From a virus: a DNA stretch of 22,383 nt. Under the pieces are notes generated by a model. It was not told the DNA's origin, did no database searches, and saw only the letters and a list, made by a program, of their open reading frames with translations. The translations under genes and the position numbers were made by a program. Below, one piece after another: positions 1 to 7,908 of the stretch (the stretch's first letter is position 1; the number at the start of each line of letters is the position of its first letter). The stretch covers positions 1 to 22,383 of IMG/VR virus record IMGVR_UViG_3300048776_000012, one strand, 5' to 3'.

Positions 1-327
1 AAATCCGCCCGGTAAAGTAATATAACCCGGAAAAGCAAACGAAAACGACCCAACTTTGAATTGGTTGAAAAAATTTGTCAAGTTGGTTTTCAAAGTCGCA
101 AGGCTTGTATCTGTAATGGTAAATCCGCTTCCCCAATTTGCGATCACATAAGCCAAAGCGCAAACGAACGTCGATGATTGGTACCACGCTTTATTTAGCC
201 ACGGCGAAGGCAAAATATCATCAACGCCGATACCGCCAACCGTTAGCGAATCGCTGTCGTAAGTTGCGTCATTTTCCTGATTCGCCGCCGAAGGATTTGT
301 TTGAACAAAATTTGTTGTTCCAGCCAT
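1..327 (-). CDS. Tail fibre protein, N-terminal part (runs off window)
   Basis: This frame is open for 109 codons from an ATG at 327 to the window edge, so the C-terminal part is missing. The start has a strong ribosome binding site, AGGAGAAATTCA directly before ATG. The protein begins MAGTTNFVQTNPSAANQEN and continues with DSDSLTVGGIGVDDILPSPW. It is polar, has no signal peptide, and resembles the N-terminal attachment regions of phage tail fibre or collar proteins. Its place directly after the DUF2612 baseplate gene is where such phages put the tail fibre. It would bind the baseplate through this end and the host through the missing part. The family call rests mostly on position, so confidence in the exact role is moderate. 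Confidence 0.6.
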   Translation of the reverse strand, partial: MAGTTNFVQTNPSAANQENDATYDSDSLTVGGIGVDDILPSPWLNKAWYQSSTFVCALAYVIANWGSGFTITDTSLATLKTNLTNFFNQFKVGSFSFAFPGYITLPGGF

Positions 328-340
328 TGAATTTCTCCTA

Positions 341-925
341 TTAGATTGCGTGACCTAGATCGGCACCCGCAATATATGAATTGCTCAAATCAGCACCGAA
401 GATTGGGAAAGTTGGCGCAACAATGAAATTGTACATAACTCCTTCGGGTCTTGGAATAATCAAACCATTTTGAATCAGATCGCTCTCAATTGAACTGAAA
501 GTTCCGGCCAAAATAATCGTAGAAGTCATGTTTTGATTGTCAATAAAAACGATGCTGCCGCCCGGAAACAATGTTTGCCAAAGTGGATACAACGATTGAA
601 TTTTTCCGTTCCAAGTGTTGTTTGCTCGCTTCGCATAAAGCAGCAACCTATAAGTCGTATCGTTCAAAATTGGAGAAACACTGTCAGAAGGTTGAAAAGG
701 AACAGTTCGATTTGCTCCAATAATCTGCCCCAAAACATCTAACTGAACTCCAACCGCTGTATCAATATCATAAGCCGCTGTTATGCTCGCGGTACAAGTC
801 ATAATATCAGCGAGCGGTTGAAGTCTGATTGTCTGCCAAGCGTTTAACTTAGTCGCAGTTTTGTACTGAGACGTAAATAGATTCAGATAATAACTTAACG
901 GCGGTGCTGTGATTGGCGAACTCAT
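341..925 (-). CDS. DUF2612 baseplate protein (tail protein I-like)
   Basis: A 194-residue protein. It matches the DUF2612 pattern: an N-terminal segment ending in a proline-containing helix, then YDIDTAVGVQLDVLGQIIGA (about residues 52-71), then YRLLLYAKRANNTWNGK (about 92-108), a WQTLFPGG stretch, IDNQNMT, and a PRPEGV motif near the C terminus. These phages place this protein after the J-like wedge protein. It is thought to complete the baseplate wedge and connect it to the tail fibre. Its ATG overlaps the stop of the upstream J-like gene as ATGA, which suggests translational coupling. The family is well supported; the exact function is inferred from position. Confidence 0.82.
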   Translation of the reverse strand: MSSPITAPPLSYYLNLFTSQYKTATKLNAWQTIRLQPLADIMTCTASITAAYDIDTAVGVQLDVLGQIIGANRTVPFQPSDSVSPILNDTTYRLLLYAKRANNTWNGKIQSLYPLWQTLFPGGSIVFIDNQNMTSTIILAGTFSSIESDLIQNGLIIPRPEGVMYNFIVAPTFPIFGADLSNSYIAGADLGHAI

Positions 926-2136
926 GTTGTCACCACTATATTACCTGAAACTGTTGAAGCAACTGAAGTATATGCAATATCAATGTCAACAGTTACAACC
1001 GGCGAAGCTGCGATCCCTGCCGTTAACGCTGTAATTGAGAATAGCGGAGTAATGATACTAGGCATAGTTGCCATAGCAGCCGCGTATAAAGCCGAAATAG
1101 TTACATTTTCTCCAATTTGCAATTCGTTCAAATAAGCTACAAGCGCCGCTTGAATCGCCGCCGTGCTTGCAGATGTGTAACCGGCCAAAGGTTCGATGGT
1201 TAAAGAAACAAAAATCGGAACATATGTTGGCCGAAAGAAACTTATATTATTGCTAATTCCAGTTACAGGATCAATAACAGGAACCGTTGTTGATCCATTG
1301 GTTAAAGCGCCCGGTGTTTTGTTTATATAAATTGCCGTCGCAACTTCCAAATCCGTTGCGCCCTCAACAACCATTGAAATTGAATGTGCTGGATTGCCCC
1401 ACGAATCCGTTGATCCAGATGGATTTTCAATTGAAGTACCGGGAGCGCCGCCCGGTGTAGGTATGCCAACAGAATAACGAGTAACCCCGTCCGTTGCGCC
1501 AATTTCAGCAAGCGTTCCGGTCACTAAACTTTGCGAAGGCAACTCTTGACTAATTGCTTGTCTCGCTCGATAATCTGAATCCGCTTCAACCGGAACACCC
1601 GGAATTGCCGCCGCTGGATTAGTTATGCTTAACCAATTTGCGGTCGGGGTTTGAAATCCAGTAATTGTACTTGCGGAAGCTGTGATATTTCCTAACACTT
1701 GCGCTTTTACAGTTACACCAGTTGCGTTGCCGCTTCCATCAAAAGTTACGCTTGCGGGTAAATTCCAAAGATTTCCAAGTTGATCAACAGCAACACAATT
1801 TGTAATTGTTGAACTAGGCTTTCCGGTTAGGTTACAAACTGCGGTCGAATAAGTTGGTTCGTTTCGATCAATACCGTTCAACTTATACAAAGTATCTTGC
1901 TGCGTTCCAATCGCGCCAACCGGACTCATGCCGTTGAACACAGCTTGCAGTAAATTCATGCAATCGTTGATCATTAAGGCATCGTTTGTATTAGCTTGAA
2001 TATCGCTTGTACTTACATTACCGGAAATTGTTTGACCATAGATATTGGCATAATTAGTTTGAAGGTAAGCGTTAATATCAACGAACGAAGGAATATGAAT
2101 ACCGTCTTCGTCAATGTAGGGAGCAAAATACGCCAT
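922..2136 (-). CDS. Baseplate J-like wedge protein (Mu gp47 family)
   Basis: A 404-residue protein of the baseplate J/gp47 family, which forms the wedge that holds the baseplate ring and changes shape when the tail contracts. The N-terminal half has the usual DINAYLQTNYANIYG region and a GTQQDTLYKLNGIDRNEPTY segment (about residues 78-97). The centre has the family's EADSDYRARQA motif, followed by GTLAEI.ATDGV and a VVEGATD segment. The C-terminal part, around LTIEPLAGYTSASTAAIQAA and GENVTISALYAAA, fits the usual last domain. The start has AGGAAGGGTTAA directly before ATG. It sits between the gp25-like and DUF2612 genes, as in Mu-like and Pam3-like tails. Confidence 0.9.
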   Translation of the reverse strand: MAYFAPYIDEDGIHIPSFVDINAYLQTNYANIYGQTISGNVSTSDIQANTNDALMINDCMNLLQAVFNGMSPVGAIGTQQDTLYKLNGIDRNEPTYSTAVCNLTGKPSSTITNCVAVDQLGNLWNLPASVTFDGSGNATGVTVKAQVLGNITASASTITGFQTPTANWLSITNPAAAIPGVPVEADSDYRARQAISQELPSQSLVTGTLAEIGATDGVTRYSVGIPTPGGAPGTSIENPSGSTDSWGNPAHSISMVVEGATDLEVATAIYINKTPGALTNGSTTVPVIDPVTGISNNISFFRPTYVPIFVSLTIEPLAGYTSASTAAIQAALVAYLNELQIGENVTISALYAAAMATMPSIITPLFSITALTAGIAASPVVTVDIDIAYTSVASTVSGNIVVTT

Positions 2137-2146
2137 TTAACCCTTC

Positions 2147-2554
2147 CTAAGCCGCCAACGGTAGAACAGCTAAGTTACCCGGTGAATAGGTTACAGTAAC
2201 AGTTCCGAACGCCGTTTGAACGTCGCAAGCATAACTAAAACTTCTGGTTGCAGATGTGTACAAAAATTGAACATTAAAAATTGCGGTAACATATTCAACG
2301 CTCAAAATTACTTGCTGGATCAACAACGAAATTACAGCTTGCCTATTGTTTTCACCTTGCCCGACAATTGACTGAAAGACTGGTAATCCGATAATTCGAT
2401 TTAACCACCATTCGCCTTGAAAAAGCAACAGACTTGTTTCGATGATTTGAGCAACGGCATCCAAATCAGCAAGGAAGCAAAGAATACCATTACCATACAA
2501 AGGATCGTGGTTAGAGTCTAAAGCGCGAACAATCACTGTAGGAGTTACGCTCAT
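2147..2554 (-). CDS. Baseplate wedge protein, gp25-like
   Basis: A 135-residue protein with the features of gp25/W-type wedge proteins: an N-terminal DPLYGNGILCFLADLDAVAQ segment, then IETSLLLFQGEWWLNRIIGL (about residues 38-57), whose GEWWLNRxxGLP core is typical of the family. The C-terminal half ends in short beta strands. In contractile tails this protein caps the sheath at the baseplate and helps start sheath assembly. The ATG overlaps the stop of the spike gene as ATGA. The next gene, J-like, is the known partner of this protein in wedge assembly. Length is normal for the family. Confidence 0.85.
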   Translation of the reverse strand: MSVTPTVIVRALDSNHDPLYGNGILCFLADLDAVAQIIETSLLLFQGEWWLNRIIGLPVFQSIVGQGENNRQAVISLLIQQVILSVEYVTAIFNVQFLYTSATRSFSYACDVQTAFGTVTVTYSPGNLAVLPLAA

Positions 2555-3285
2555 GGAGTAGAACTAAGCCTCATGTAATAAGTAACTCCGTTTAACACAA
2601 TCGGCACACTGTGATTTGAACCAGTTGTTGAAGCAGTTGGAGTTTGGGTTGTTGCCAAACTGTTAGCGAGTAACTGTGAGTTAACAACAAAAGAAGGCGA
2701 GCTAGGAGTTACGTTGCTTGCACTAAATACTATAGTTTCGCCGCCAATTGTCAACACAATTTCGGTATCGGTCATGGAAAGTTTGACTGTCCCGGCCCTG
2801 TTCCTAATTTCCATCGCTGTTGTTGAGTAATTAGGAATTACGTTTGGTTGACTTCGTGGACACAGTATTGCAAAGCCATCGCTCAAACTGTGACGGCGAG
2901 TTATTTCTTGATTTTGAACGCCTGTTGCGCCGGGTCCATTCGTTGACCATGCACTTACGCACATATCGGCAAACAAAACTAGGCATTCCGATCCTACTAA
3001 CGAAGGAAAGGTTTGACACCAATTCGAGTCTCCCGGCAGCATCAATAATACATCTTGCAAAACATCAATTGCTGTTGCTTTTACAACTTCGTTTATAACT
3101 ATATTTTCTGTAATCGTTAACTGAACTGAACACATTTGAGTTACAGGATTAAATGTCTTAATTACTCCGGGCAATCCAACTCGCAACGTATAAGCAACCC
3201 GTTTGCAGATAGCTTTGAATATAACGTTTGGATCGTCTACAAATTCAACAATAGTTGGACTACCTACAAATGGAGGACTACTCAT
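2551..3285 (-). CDS. Baseplate spike protein, Gp138 N-terminal-like
   Basis: A 244-residue protein. Residues about 30-150 match the Gp138-like OB-fold found at the base of membrane-piercing spikes: LRVGLPGVIKTFNPVTQMCS, then LLMLPGDSNW..FPSLVGSE, LVLFADMCVSAW, and RRHSLSDGFAILCPRSQPN. The C-terminal part (about 155-244) is rich in beta strands and Thr/Ser, consistent with a spike stem, and ends near NHSVPIVLNGVTYYMRL. The protein would form a trimeric tip under the hub and pierce the outer envelope. It overlaps the hub gene upstream and the gp25-like gene downstream by four bases each. No lysozyme domain is present in the spike; that activity appears to sit in the tape measure. Confidence 0.85.
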   Translation of the reverse strand: MSSPPFVGSPTIVEFVDDPNVIFKAICKRVAYTLRVGLPGVIKTFNPVTQMCSVQLTITENIVINEVVKATAIDVLQDVLLMLPGDSNWCQTFPSLVGSECLVLFADMCVSAWSTNGPGATGVQNQEITRRHSLSDGFAILCPRSQPNVIPNYSTTAMEIRNRAGTVKLSMTDTEIVLTIGGETIVFSASNVTPSSPSFVVNSQLLANSLATTQTPTASTTGSNHSVPIVLNGVTYYMRLSSTP

Positions 3286-4229
3286 ATTCCCGCCTGAAGA
3301 GAAAGAATTGAAGCCGCATTAACGAATCCGGTTATTCTAGTATCCCATGTGTTGCCTCTTGAATCGCCAACATGATTAATTCGCCCAACAATATATAATC
3401 CGTTTTTATCTAATATCGTTGGATAACTTGGAAACGATCTTGCCAATTGAGCTATAACAACATTTTCGTTCAATTGAACTTGACTTCTTAATACTGGTCG
3501 CGGGTCCAAGTTAACAATCATTTCAACGCCTTCTTGTGTTTGTTGGGGAGTTCCTAGTAGTCCTGTTCCGGGTCCATAAGAAATTGTAGGTAGTGTGTTT
3601 TGTTGAGCCAACGTTCCTATGTTGATAGCCAAATTGCTAAACCACATATTAGCGTTGTTGAAATCAGCAATATCTTGAAAATGATCCCCCGGTTGTCCAA
3701 AATAAGTTGATGCTCGCGTTTGTTTCATAGAACTAAGGGGATCAACGTTACTTGCATCCAAAGGAAAGCGACAAGCCGCTGCCATTTGTGCGACAAGTTG
3801 GCGTTGCGTATAGCCGCTTGCAATTGTTTGATTGACAAAATTTTTTCCATCTTCAATCAAACCACAAACGCATAACAACGTAACTTTATAATCTGTTCCG
3901 TTTTCACGCTCCCAAAGAGGCTGATATATAGTCCCTTGAAATATCGTACCGTATTGCTTATTTTGATAACCAGCATCAAGAGTAATTGTATTTCCTTGAA
4001 CCAAAACTTCTTGTTCTGTTGGACCGTTCAAATTATAAATCACAATTTCAGCGGTCCACCATCCTTGTATCGCCATTTTAATATCAAATGTTATTTGAAG
4101 TGGTTCAGGAACAAAAGGATTCCCCGGCGAAGGCGTTGTTCCAAATTGAACCGTAGTACCGTCGCTATTTTTGATAGTTAGTTGCCACGCTCGACCGAAA
4201 AGGGGTAGTCCAACGGATGAGCTAGACAT
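3282..4229 (-). CDS. Baseplate hub protein (gpD/gp27-like)
   Basis: A 315-residue protein. Early residues include LQITFDIKMAIQGWWTAEIV and IYNLNGPTEQEV, then ITLDAGYQNKQYGTIFQGTI (about 82-101), the pattern of phage hub proteins of the late control D/gp27 type (a tail-tube-like beta fold where 'AGY...G.IFQG.I' recurs). A second domain follows from about residue 125. Hub proteins make a trimeric ring that joins the tail tube to the spike. Position supports this: it lies between the gp18-like protein and the spike. It overlaps the gp18-like gene by eight bases and the spike gene by four. Confidence 0.8.
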   Translation of the reverse strand: MSSSSVGLPLFGRAWQLTIKNSDGTTVQFGTTPSPGNPFVPEPLQITFDIKMAIQGWWTAEIVIYNLNGPTEQEVLVQGNTITLDAGYQNKQYGTIFQGTIYQPLWERENGTDYKVTLLCVCGLIEDGKNFVNQTIASGYTQRQLVAQMAAACRFPLDASNVDPLSSMKQTRASTYFGQPGDHFQDIADFNNANMWFSNLAINIGTLAQQNTLPTISYGPGTGLLGTPQQTQEGVEMIVNLDPRPVLRSQVQLNENVVIAQLARSFPSYPTILDKNGLYIVGRINHVGDSRGNTWDTRITGFVNAASILSLQAGI

Positions 4230-4563
4230 TATCCCCCCAAAGCAAAATGAAATCTGTTCCCAAATTTTGCCCGTTTGGATTGTCTAAAGTTGATCCGCCG
4301 TTTGTTACATTCAACAGATAACAACTGCCAATTTGTTTGTATTGATATTGTCCTAAGATGTTGGCAGCGGGCCAACTTCCTGTTAGTAAAGGAACACTAG
4401 CTAAAATTATATTGTTGCTTACATCTGCAATACTCATTGTCCAATACTGTGCAATTTCGTTAAACTTAACCGATAGATTCAGTTTTAGTGCCGCCCCGTT
4501 AACCGTAAGGTTAGCGAGAAAGGTTTGATTCGGACTAGAACTTAAAGGAACAATTTGATTCAT
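4222..4563 (-). CDS. Pam3 gp18-like baseplate protein
   Basis: A 113-residue protein that looks like the single-domain family named after cyanophage Pam3 gp18. It has an N-terminal beta strand with SPNQTFLANLTVNGAALKLN, then QYWTMSIADVSNNIILASV (about residues 39-57), a hydrophobic PLLTGSWPAANILGQY stretch, and a final LGTDFILLWGD. In Pam3-like tails this protein links the Dit-like/initiator ring with the hub. The ATG overlaps the stop of the Dit-like gene as ATGA, and its end overlaps the hub start. The length matches the family. The assignment rests on motif spacing and gene order. Confidence 0.72.
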   Translation of the reverse strand: MNQIVPLSSSPNQTFLANLTVNGAALKLNLSVKFNEIAQYWTMSIADVSNNIILASVPLLTGSWPAANILGQYQYKQIGSCYLLNVTNGGSTLDNPNGQNLGTDFILLWGDNV

Positions 4564-5267
4564 GGCAAAATCGTATTGGCGTTGCTACTGTAGTTCCCTG
4601 CACCCGGAATGTTTGTTGTATCTGAATTCCCGTATTGAGCCGCTATGGACGCATCTGGATTGGTTGGTTGAACGGTTCCTTGCTGAGTGTCACCTGTAGT
4701 TTGCGAACGCGCTGAATTTGTTTGAACAGATACAGTTGAAATAATTAGTTGTTCAAACGTCAATATCAATTCAGCGCCGTAGTAATAGCGTTCATTATCT
4801 GTGCATCTAATGTTAGTTAGAAGACAGTTCTGATAAGTTTGAAGACGAGTGTTCAAAGTAATTAGCGATCTGTTTTTCATCAATGTAATCATTTGCTGAA
4901 AAGCAGAAACACTCTTGGAAGGATTGCCGCTCCACATTCCGCTTGAATAAGCAGCAATAGTATCGGACATAACCGCTTCAAGAACAACGATTGCCGGTTG
5001 CAAAACCGCATTATCAGAAGAATTGTAACCAGTCTGCAAAGGTTTCTTTGTAGGTATGCACGATTGATTATGATCCGCACTCCTTATAGCATCAAACACA
5101 AACATTGTTGTTGTCGTCGATCCAGCAACAGGGGCAGATGTTCCAGAGTTGTTAACTACAATTGAATACAAAGCCGGTTGCGTTCCCCAATTTGGCGGCG
5201 AATACTGCCTCGATCCTGTTGTTGACGGATTAGCAGTTGGCGAAATTGAAGTAGCGGCGCTAGGCAT
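4560..5267 (-). CDS. Dit-like tail/baseplate protein
   Basis: A 235-residue protein. The region around PTKKPLQTGYNSSDNAVLQP (about residues 72-91) followed by AIVVLEAVMSD is characteristic of the Dit-like N-terminal domain of phage tail proteins, which forms the ring at the distal end of the tail tube. The following AFQQMITLMKNRSLITLNTRL, TYQNCLLTNI and LILTFEQLIIST segments complete the domain. The first 60 residues are Ser/Thr/Pro-rich and the last 50 are Gln/Thr/Asn-rich, probably flexible. The start lies inside the last codons of the tape measure gene, with AGGACAGTTT directly before ATG. Confidence 0.78.
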   Translation of the reverse strand: MPSAATSISPTANPSTTGSRQYSPPNWGTQPALYSIVVNNSGTSAPVAGSTTTTMFVFDAIRSADHNQSCIPTKKPLQTGYNSSDNAVLQPAIVVLEAVMSDTIAAYSSGMWSGNPSKSVSAFQQMITLMKNRSLITLNTRLQTYQNCLLTNIRCTDNERYYYGAELILTFEQLIISTVSVQTNSARSQTTGDTQQGTVQPTNPDASIAAQYGNSDTTNIPGAGNYSSNANTILP

Positions 5268-6732
5268 AAACTGTCCTAGTTTGTATTAAACCGTGTTTAG
5301 TTTGAAGTGAGATATGCTGTTTTATTTTTTTAACAACAATGTTTCCAACTTGTTCGTTGGTAAGTCCCGGTTGAGTGATATGAATATCCCCAACCGAAAT
5401 TGAAGAAGATGAATTTCCACCGTTAGCATAAGCACCTTGAAAATTTTTCATTCCATGCTCATAATTATCTAAACTATCAGCAAAATATCCACCTTTTTTT
5501 AATACCTTTGCATAATCATCAATGGTACTCGATCCAATCGCGCTTGTATACTTACGTTGAATCAGATTTGTATAATAACTTGCAAAATCATTCAGCGATC
5601 CAAACGAACGATAACTTCCATCTGCATTTTCAATTCCAGCAAGATTGTTCAACGATTTTGCACCGCGATTGGTGAAATTGCCAGTCTCATGCGCCCATTG
5701 CGCGAAAATGATGCTAGGGTCAACTCCAAGAGCCATTCCAACCTTACCAGCCAGCAATCGCACCTGATCCGCTGTAGTACCCGTTTTGGCCCCGCCAGTG
5801 GCGCTAGGAGCGTTAGAAGCCCCGCCGGTGGCGCTAGGAGCGGCAGTTTGCTTGCGATCCCACCACGGCCCCTGAGCTATTAACGCTTTAACATGGTCCC
5901 ATATACTACTTTTGCCAGTAATCGCATCAGAAATTGATCCAAAAACTTTACCGTATATATCAACAATTTTTAACAACGTATCAAGTAACACTTTTACACC
6001 CTTTAGCATCACAAGAATCAAAGGTTCCAATTTAATAAATATAACAGCTAAGTCTTTGAAAATGCCAAGTGTAATTTTTAATACAGGCACAAGATAGGTT
6101 GAAAATTCCCTTGACCACATTGGAATGTTTTTTATTATAAAATCATTGAGTCCATGTAGACTCTTTGTAAAGTCTCCACCGCCTAATGCTTGAAAAACAT
6201 TCTTAGCAACGCTATATGTAAAGTATTTAAATTCAACTTCCATTCGAGTAAATTCAAACATAACATCGCGGATTTGTTTCATCGACCCTTCGTAATCACC
6301 GCTCAATCCTGCCGAAAGTAAAAGTTGATCTTTCCGTAATTGATTGTAACGCGCATGAAGTTCTGGATCAAAAGCAATGTTTTCAATTGGTTGTCCTAAC
6401 GCGTCAAGTGTAATCTTCAACGATCTGGCTTGCTCAGTATTCAACATCATGCGTTCGCCAAATAGACGGAATTCTTGATCACTAGAAGCAACTTTTGAAA
6501 GCATTCCCAAACTAGCCCCTGTTATACCTACAAAAGCAGCCGCAACCGCTAGAGATGCTTCGGCAATGACACCAGAGCTTCCTTTGAAATCAGCAGCCAT
6601 TTCAAACGTTGTTTTCTTAACAAGCGTCTTTGCATCTTTCAACGCAGAGTTGAATCTATTTAATTGACTTTGATTAACGTCAAAGCCAAGCGAGACTAAG
6701 TAGGATTTGAGGGATTTTATATCGCCAGCCAT
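5260..6732 (-). CDS. Tail tape measure protein with C-terminal glucosaminidase domain
   Basis: A 490-residue protein directly after the tail chaperone, the place of the tape measure gene. The N-terminal part has a Lys-rich helix with LKDAKTLVKKTTFEMAADFK (31-50), a hydrophobic segment at about 56-79, and another hydrophobic stretch at 213-250, as expected for a protein threaded through the tube. Residues about 322-432 look like a GH73/FlgJ-type glucosaminidase: GVDPSIIFAQWAHETGNFTN with likely catalytic Glu349, then LNNLAGIENADGSYRSFGSL and a GGYFADSLDNYEHG end. This domain would cut peptidoglycan during DNA entry. A linker at 298-317 repeats APSATGGA twice. At 490 residues it implies a short tail, roughly 70 nm. 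The start follows the TAG of the chaperone extension with no gap. Confidence 0.88.
   Translation of the reverse strand: MAGDIKSLKSYLVSLGFDVNQSQLNRFNSALKDAKTLVKKTTFEMAADFKGSSGVIAEASLAVAAAFVGITGASLGMLSKVASSDQEFRLFGERMMLNTEQARSLKITLDALGQPIENIAFDPELHARYNQLRKDQLLLSAGLSGDYEGSMKQIRDVMFEFTRMEVEFKYFTYSVAKNVFQALGGGDFTKSLHGLNDFIIKNIPMWSREFSTYLVPVLKITLGIFKDLAVIFIKLEPLILVMLKGVKVLLDTLLKIVDIYGKVFGSISDAITGKSSIWDHVKALIAQGPWWDRKQTAAPSATGGASNAPSATGGAKTGTTADQVRLLAGKVGMALGVDPSIIFAQWAHETGNFTNRGAKSLNNLAGIENADGSYRSFGSLNDFASYYTNLIQRKYTSAIGSSTIDDYAKVLKKGGYFADSLDNYEHGMKNFQGAYANGGNSSSSISVGDIHITQPGLTNEQVGNIVVKKIKQHISLQTKHGLIQTRTVYA
5789..5842. repeat. 30-bp-period tandem repeat in the tape measure gene
   Basis: Two 24-base copies, 5789-5812 and 5819-5842, start at a 30-base spacing and differ at one base. 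They are GC-rich compared with the surrounding gene. They encode two copies of a ten-residue unit beginning APSATGGA, forming the linker between the threaded part and the glucosaminidase domain. Two copies only, in frame, so this is a recent linker duplication and not a regulatory array. Confidence 0.85.
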
Positions 6733-7400
6733 CTAACGATCCCCCGTCCACTTTGCATATTTGTAACGATTCAATTCTTGAATGTCGAGGATTTCGTGAG
6801 CGTTGACAAGATCAGCAAACGAATATGTACCGTCTATTGCTTCATGCTGTTTCCAAAGTCCTAAAGCAACAGGCCGATACAAATAGTTGTCAATGGTCGG
6901 AAACGGTGTTGGCTCAAAACCCCCTAATTCGTCGCCGCTTTGAATCCGCCGCTTAAAAAAAAAGGTAACAGATTGAAATGAAGCGATTGTTGAGTTAACG
7001 CAACTGTTGTCTGAATATCAGTTTTCAAACTTGGAATTGCGATCTTTCCGTTTGCCATCAAAACAGGAAGAATTGTTTCAGTTTCTCCAACCGCTGTGAA
7101 CTGTCCGCAAACACTCAAAGCATCTCTTTGAATCTTACCAAACATAACACGATCAACGTTCATCAACATGCTTTGAATCATAGCAGAAACAGCATCTTCG
7201 GTTTGCTTAACTTGATCTTCCGGCGATAACTCCGGTTTTGGCCGTTCTTGCTTGTTAGGTTCGTCGTTTTCATCGTCTTCTTTCATCACTTTTCGCAAAG
7301 ATGCCAAAAGTTGAAAAAGAAGGAATGAGCCGGTTTCTGAATCAACCCGCGAAATTTGAAAACGCGAACTACCGATAACAGTTTCTTTTGTCGCTTCCAT
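6733..7400 (-). CDS. Tail assembly chaperone, frameshifted long form (gpGT-like)
   Basis: The upstream frame (7400 to 6924) can shift by -1 at a TTTTTTA heptamer and continue in a frame that stops at 6733. The length fits exactly: 668 bases plus one re-read base give 223 codons, so 222 residues. After the shift the protein reads KRRIQSGDELGGFEPTPFPT, then IDNYLYRPVALGLWKQHEAI and DGTYSFADLVNAHEILDIQE, and ends RYKYAKWTGDR. Without a shift this 190-base stretch would hold no gene, yet it codes for a plausible protein up to a TAG that touches the tape measure ATG. Tail chaperones of lambda (G/GT), Mu and many others use the same device. The T domain would bind the tube protein while the G domain coats the tape measure. 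Confidence 0.85.
6924..7400 (-). CDS. Tail assembly chaperone, short form (gpG-like)
   Basis: A 158-residue protein in the unshifted frame, ending GGFKAATN at a TAG at 6924. I chose the ATG at 7400 (MEATKETVIGSSRFQISRVD) because GAGGA lies five bases upstream; an earlier ATG at 7448 lies inside the tube gene and has no such site. The protein has a Lys/Glu/Asp-rich central linker (about residues 38-62) and a helical region with AVSAMIQSMLMNVDRVMFGK. It sits between tube and tape measure, the conserved place of the tail chaperone, which keeps the tape measure soluble and is absent from the finished particle. Function is inferred from position, the frameshift and length. Confidence 0.85.
   Translation of the reverse strand: MEATKETVIGSSRFQISRVDSETGSFLLFQLLASLRKVMKEDDENDEPNKQERPKPELSPEDQVKQTEDAVSAMIQSMLMNVDRVMFGKIQRDALSVCGQFTAVGETETILPVLMANGKIAIPSLKTDIQTTVALTQQSLHFNLLPFFLSGGFKAATN
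6954..6960 (-). other. Programmed -1 ribosomal frameshift site TTTTTTA
   Basis: On the minus strand a run of nine T is followed by A. In the upstream frame the codons are CCT TTT TTT TTA AGC, so the heptamer T TTT TTA fits the X XXY YYZ rule for tandem -1 slippage. After slippage the codons become TTT TTT AAG and the frame stays open to 6733. The unshifted frame stops ten codons later at 6924. I see no strong downstream hairpin by eye. Confidence 0.88.
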
Positions 7401-7411
7401 CGAATCCTCAG

Positions 7412-7897
7412 TTATTGATTGACCAGATTCGCCGCGAGAAGAATCCAAGTCACATTGCCGGGGTTCTTGTCATAAGACTTATCTGGAACTTTGGTTGGAG
7501 TAAGGCCGGTTACAATGTGACTTGAACCGTCAACGGTGTTTCGCATCATTAGCGCAGAAGCAGCCCAATTGCTTACGTCGCCGCTGCTACCGGCATTGAC
7601 GTGTAAATTGTGCCAATACAAAAGGTACTTGTGAAAAATACTTGTTTGCTGAACTTCAATTGTAATCCTTCCCGATTGTCCAGCAACAAACCCCGGAACA
7701 ACTGTACCATCGGCAGCGGTATCCATAACGCCGTGATCTGTTGTATTTTCAACAACGATCTTACCCGCTCCGATTTGACCGGCAAAAGCAAACGCGCCCG
7801 CAAGCGGGGAAGTCATAGCCCCACTCAAATCTTTGAATGAATACGTTGTTCCCTGCCCGGAAAACAACGCAGCAAACGCATTCGCTGATGCACTCAT
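7412..7897 (-). CDS. Tail tube protein (DUF3277 family)
   Basis: A 161-residue protein matching the DUF3277 tail tube family. Visible landmarks are TTYSFKDLSGAMTSPLAGAF (about residues 17-36), a GQIGAGKIVVENTTDHG segment, AADGTVVPGFVAGQSGRITI, the EVQQTS.FHKYLLYW stretch, and a C-terminal TPTKVPDKSYDKNPGNVTW with the Lys-Val-Pro-Asp signature. The protein stacks as hexameric rings inside the sheath and forms the DNA channel. It directly follows the sheath gene, as in related myoviruses. AGAGGAAAACT precedes the ATG. Confidence 0.9.
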   Translation of the reverse strand: MSASANAFAALFSGQGTTYSFKDLSGAMTSPLAGAFAFAGQIGAGKIVVENTTDHGVMDTAADGTVVPGFVAGQSGRITIEVQQTSIFHKYLLYWHNLHVNAGSSGDVSNWAASALMMRNTVDGSSHIVTGLTPTKVPDKSYDKNPGNVTWILLAANLVNQ

Positions 7898-7908
7898 AGT
7901 TTTCCTCT

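Noticed and set aside
138-344. Plus-strand 68-codon frame at the left edge
   Set aside because: It is the reverse of the tail fibre start, has no binding site, and gives an Arg/Lys-rich sequence without features.
5789-5842. CRISPR-like or regulatory repeat
   Set aside because: Only two copies, spaced by six bases, in frame and coding for a linker.
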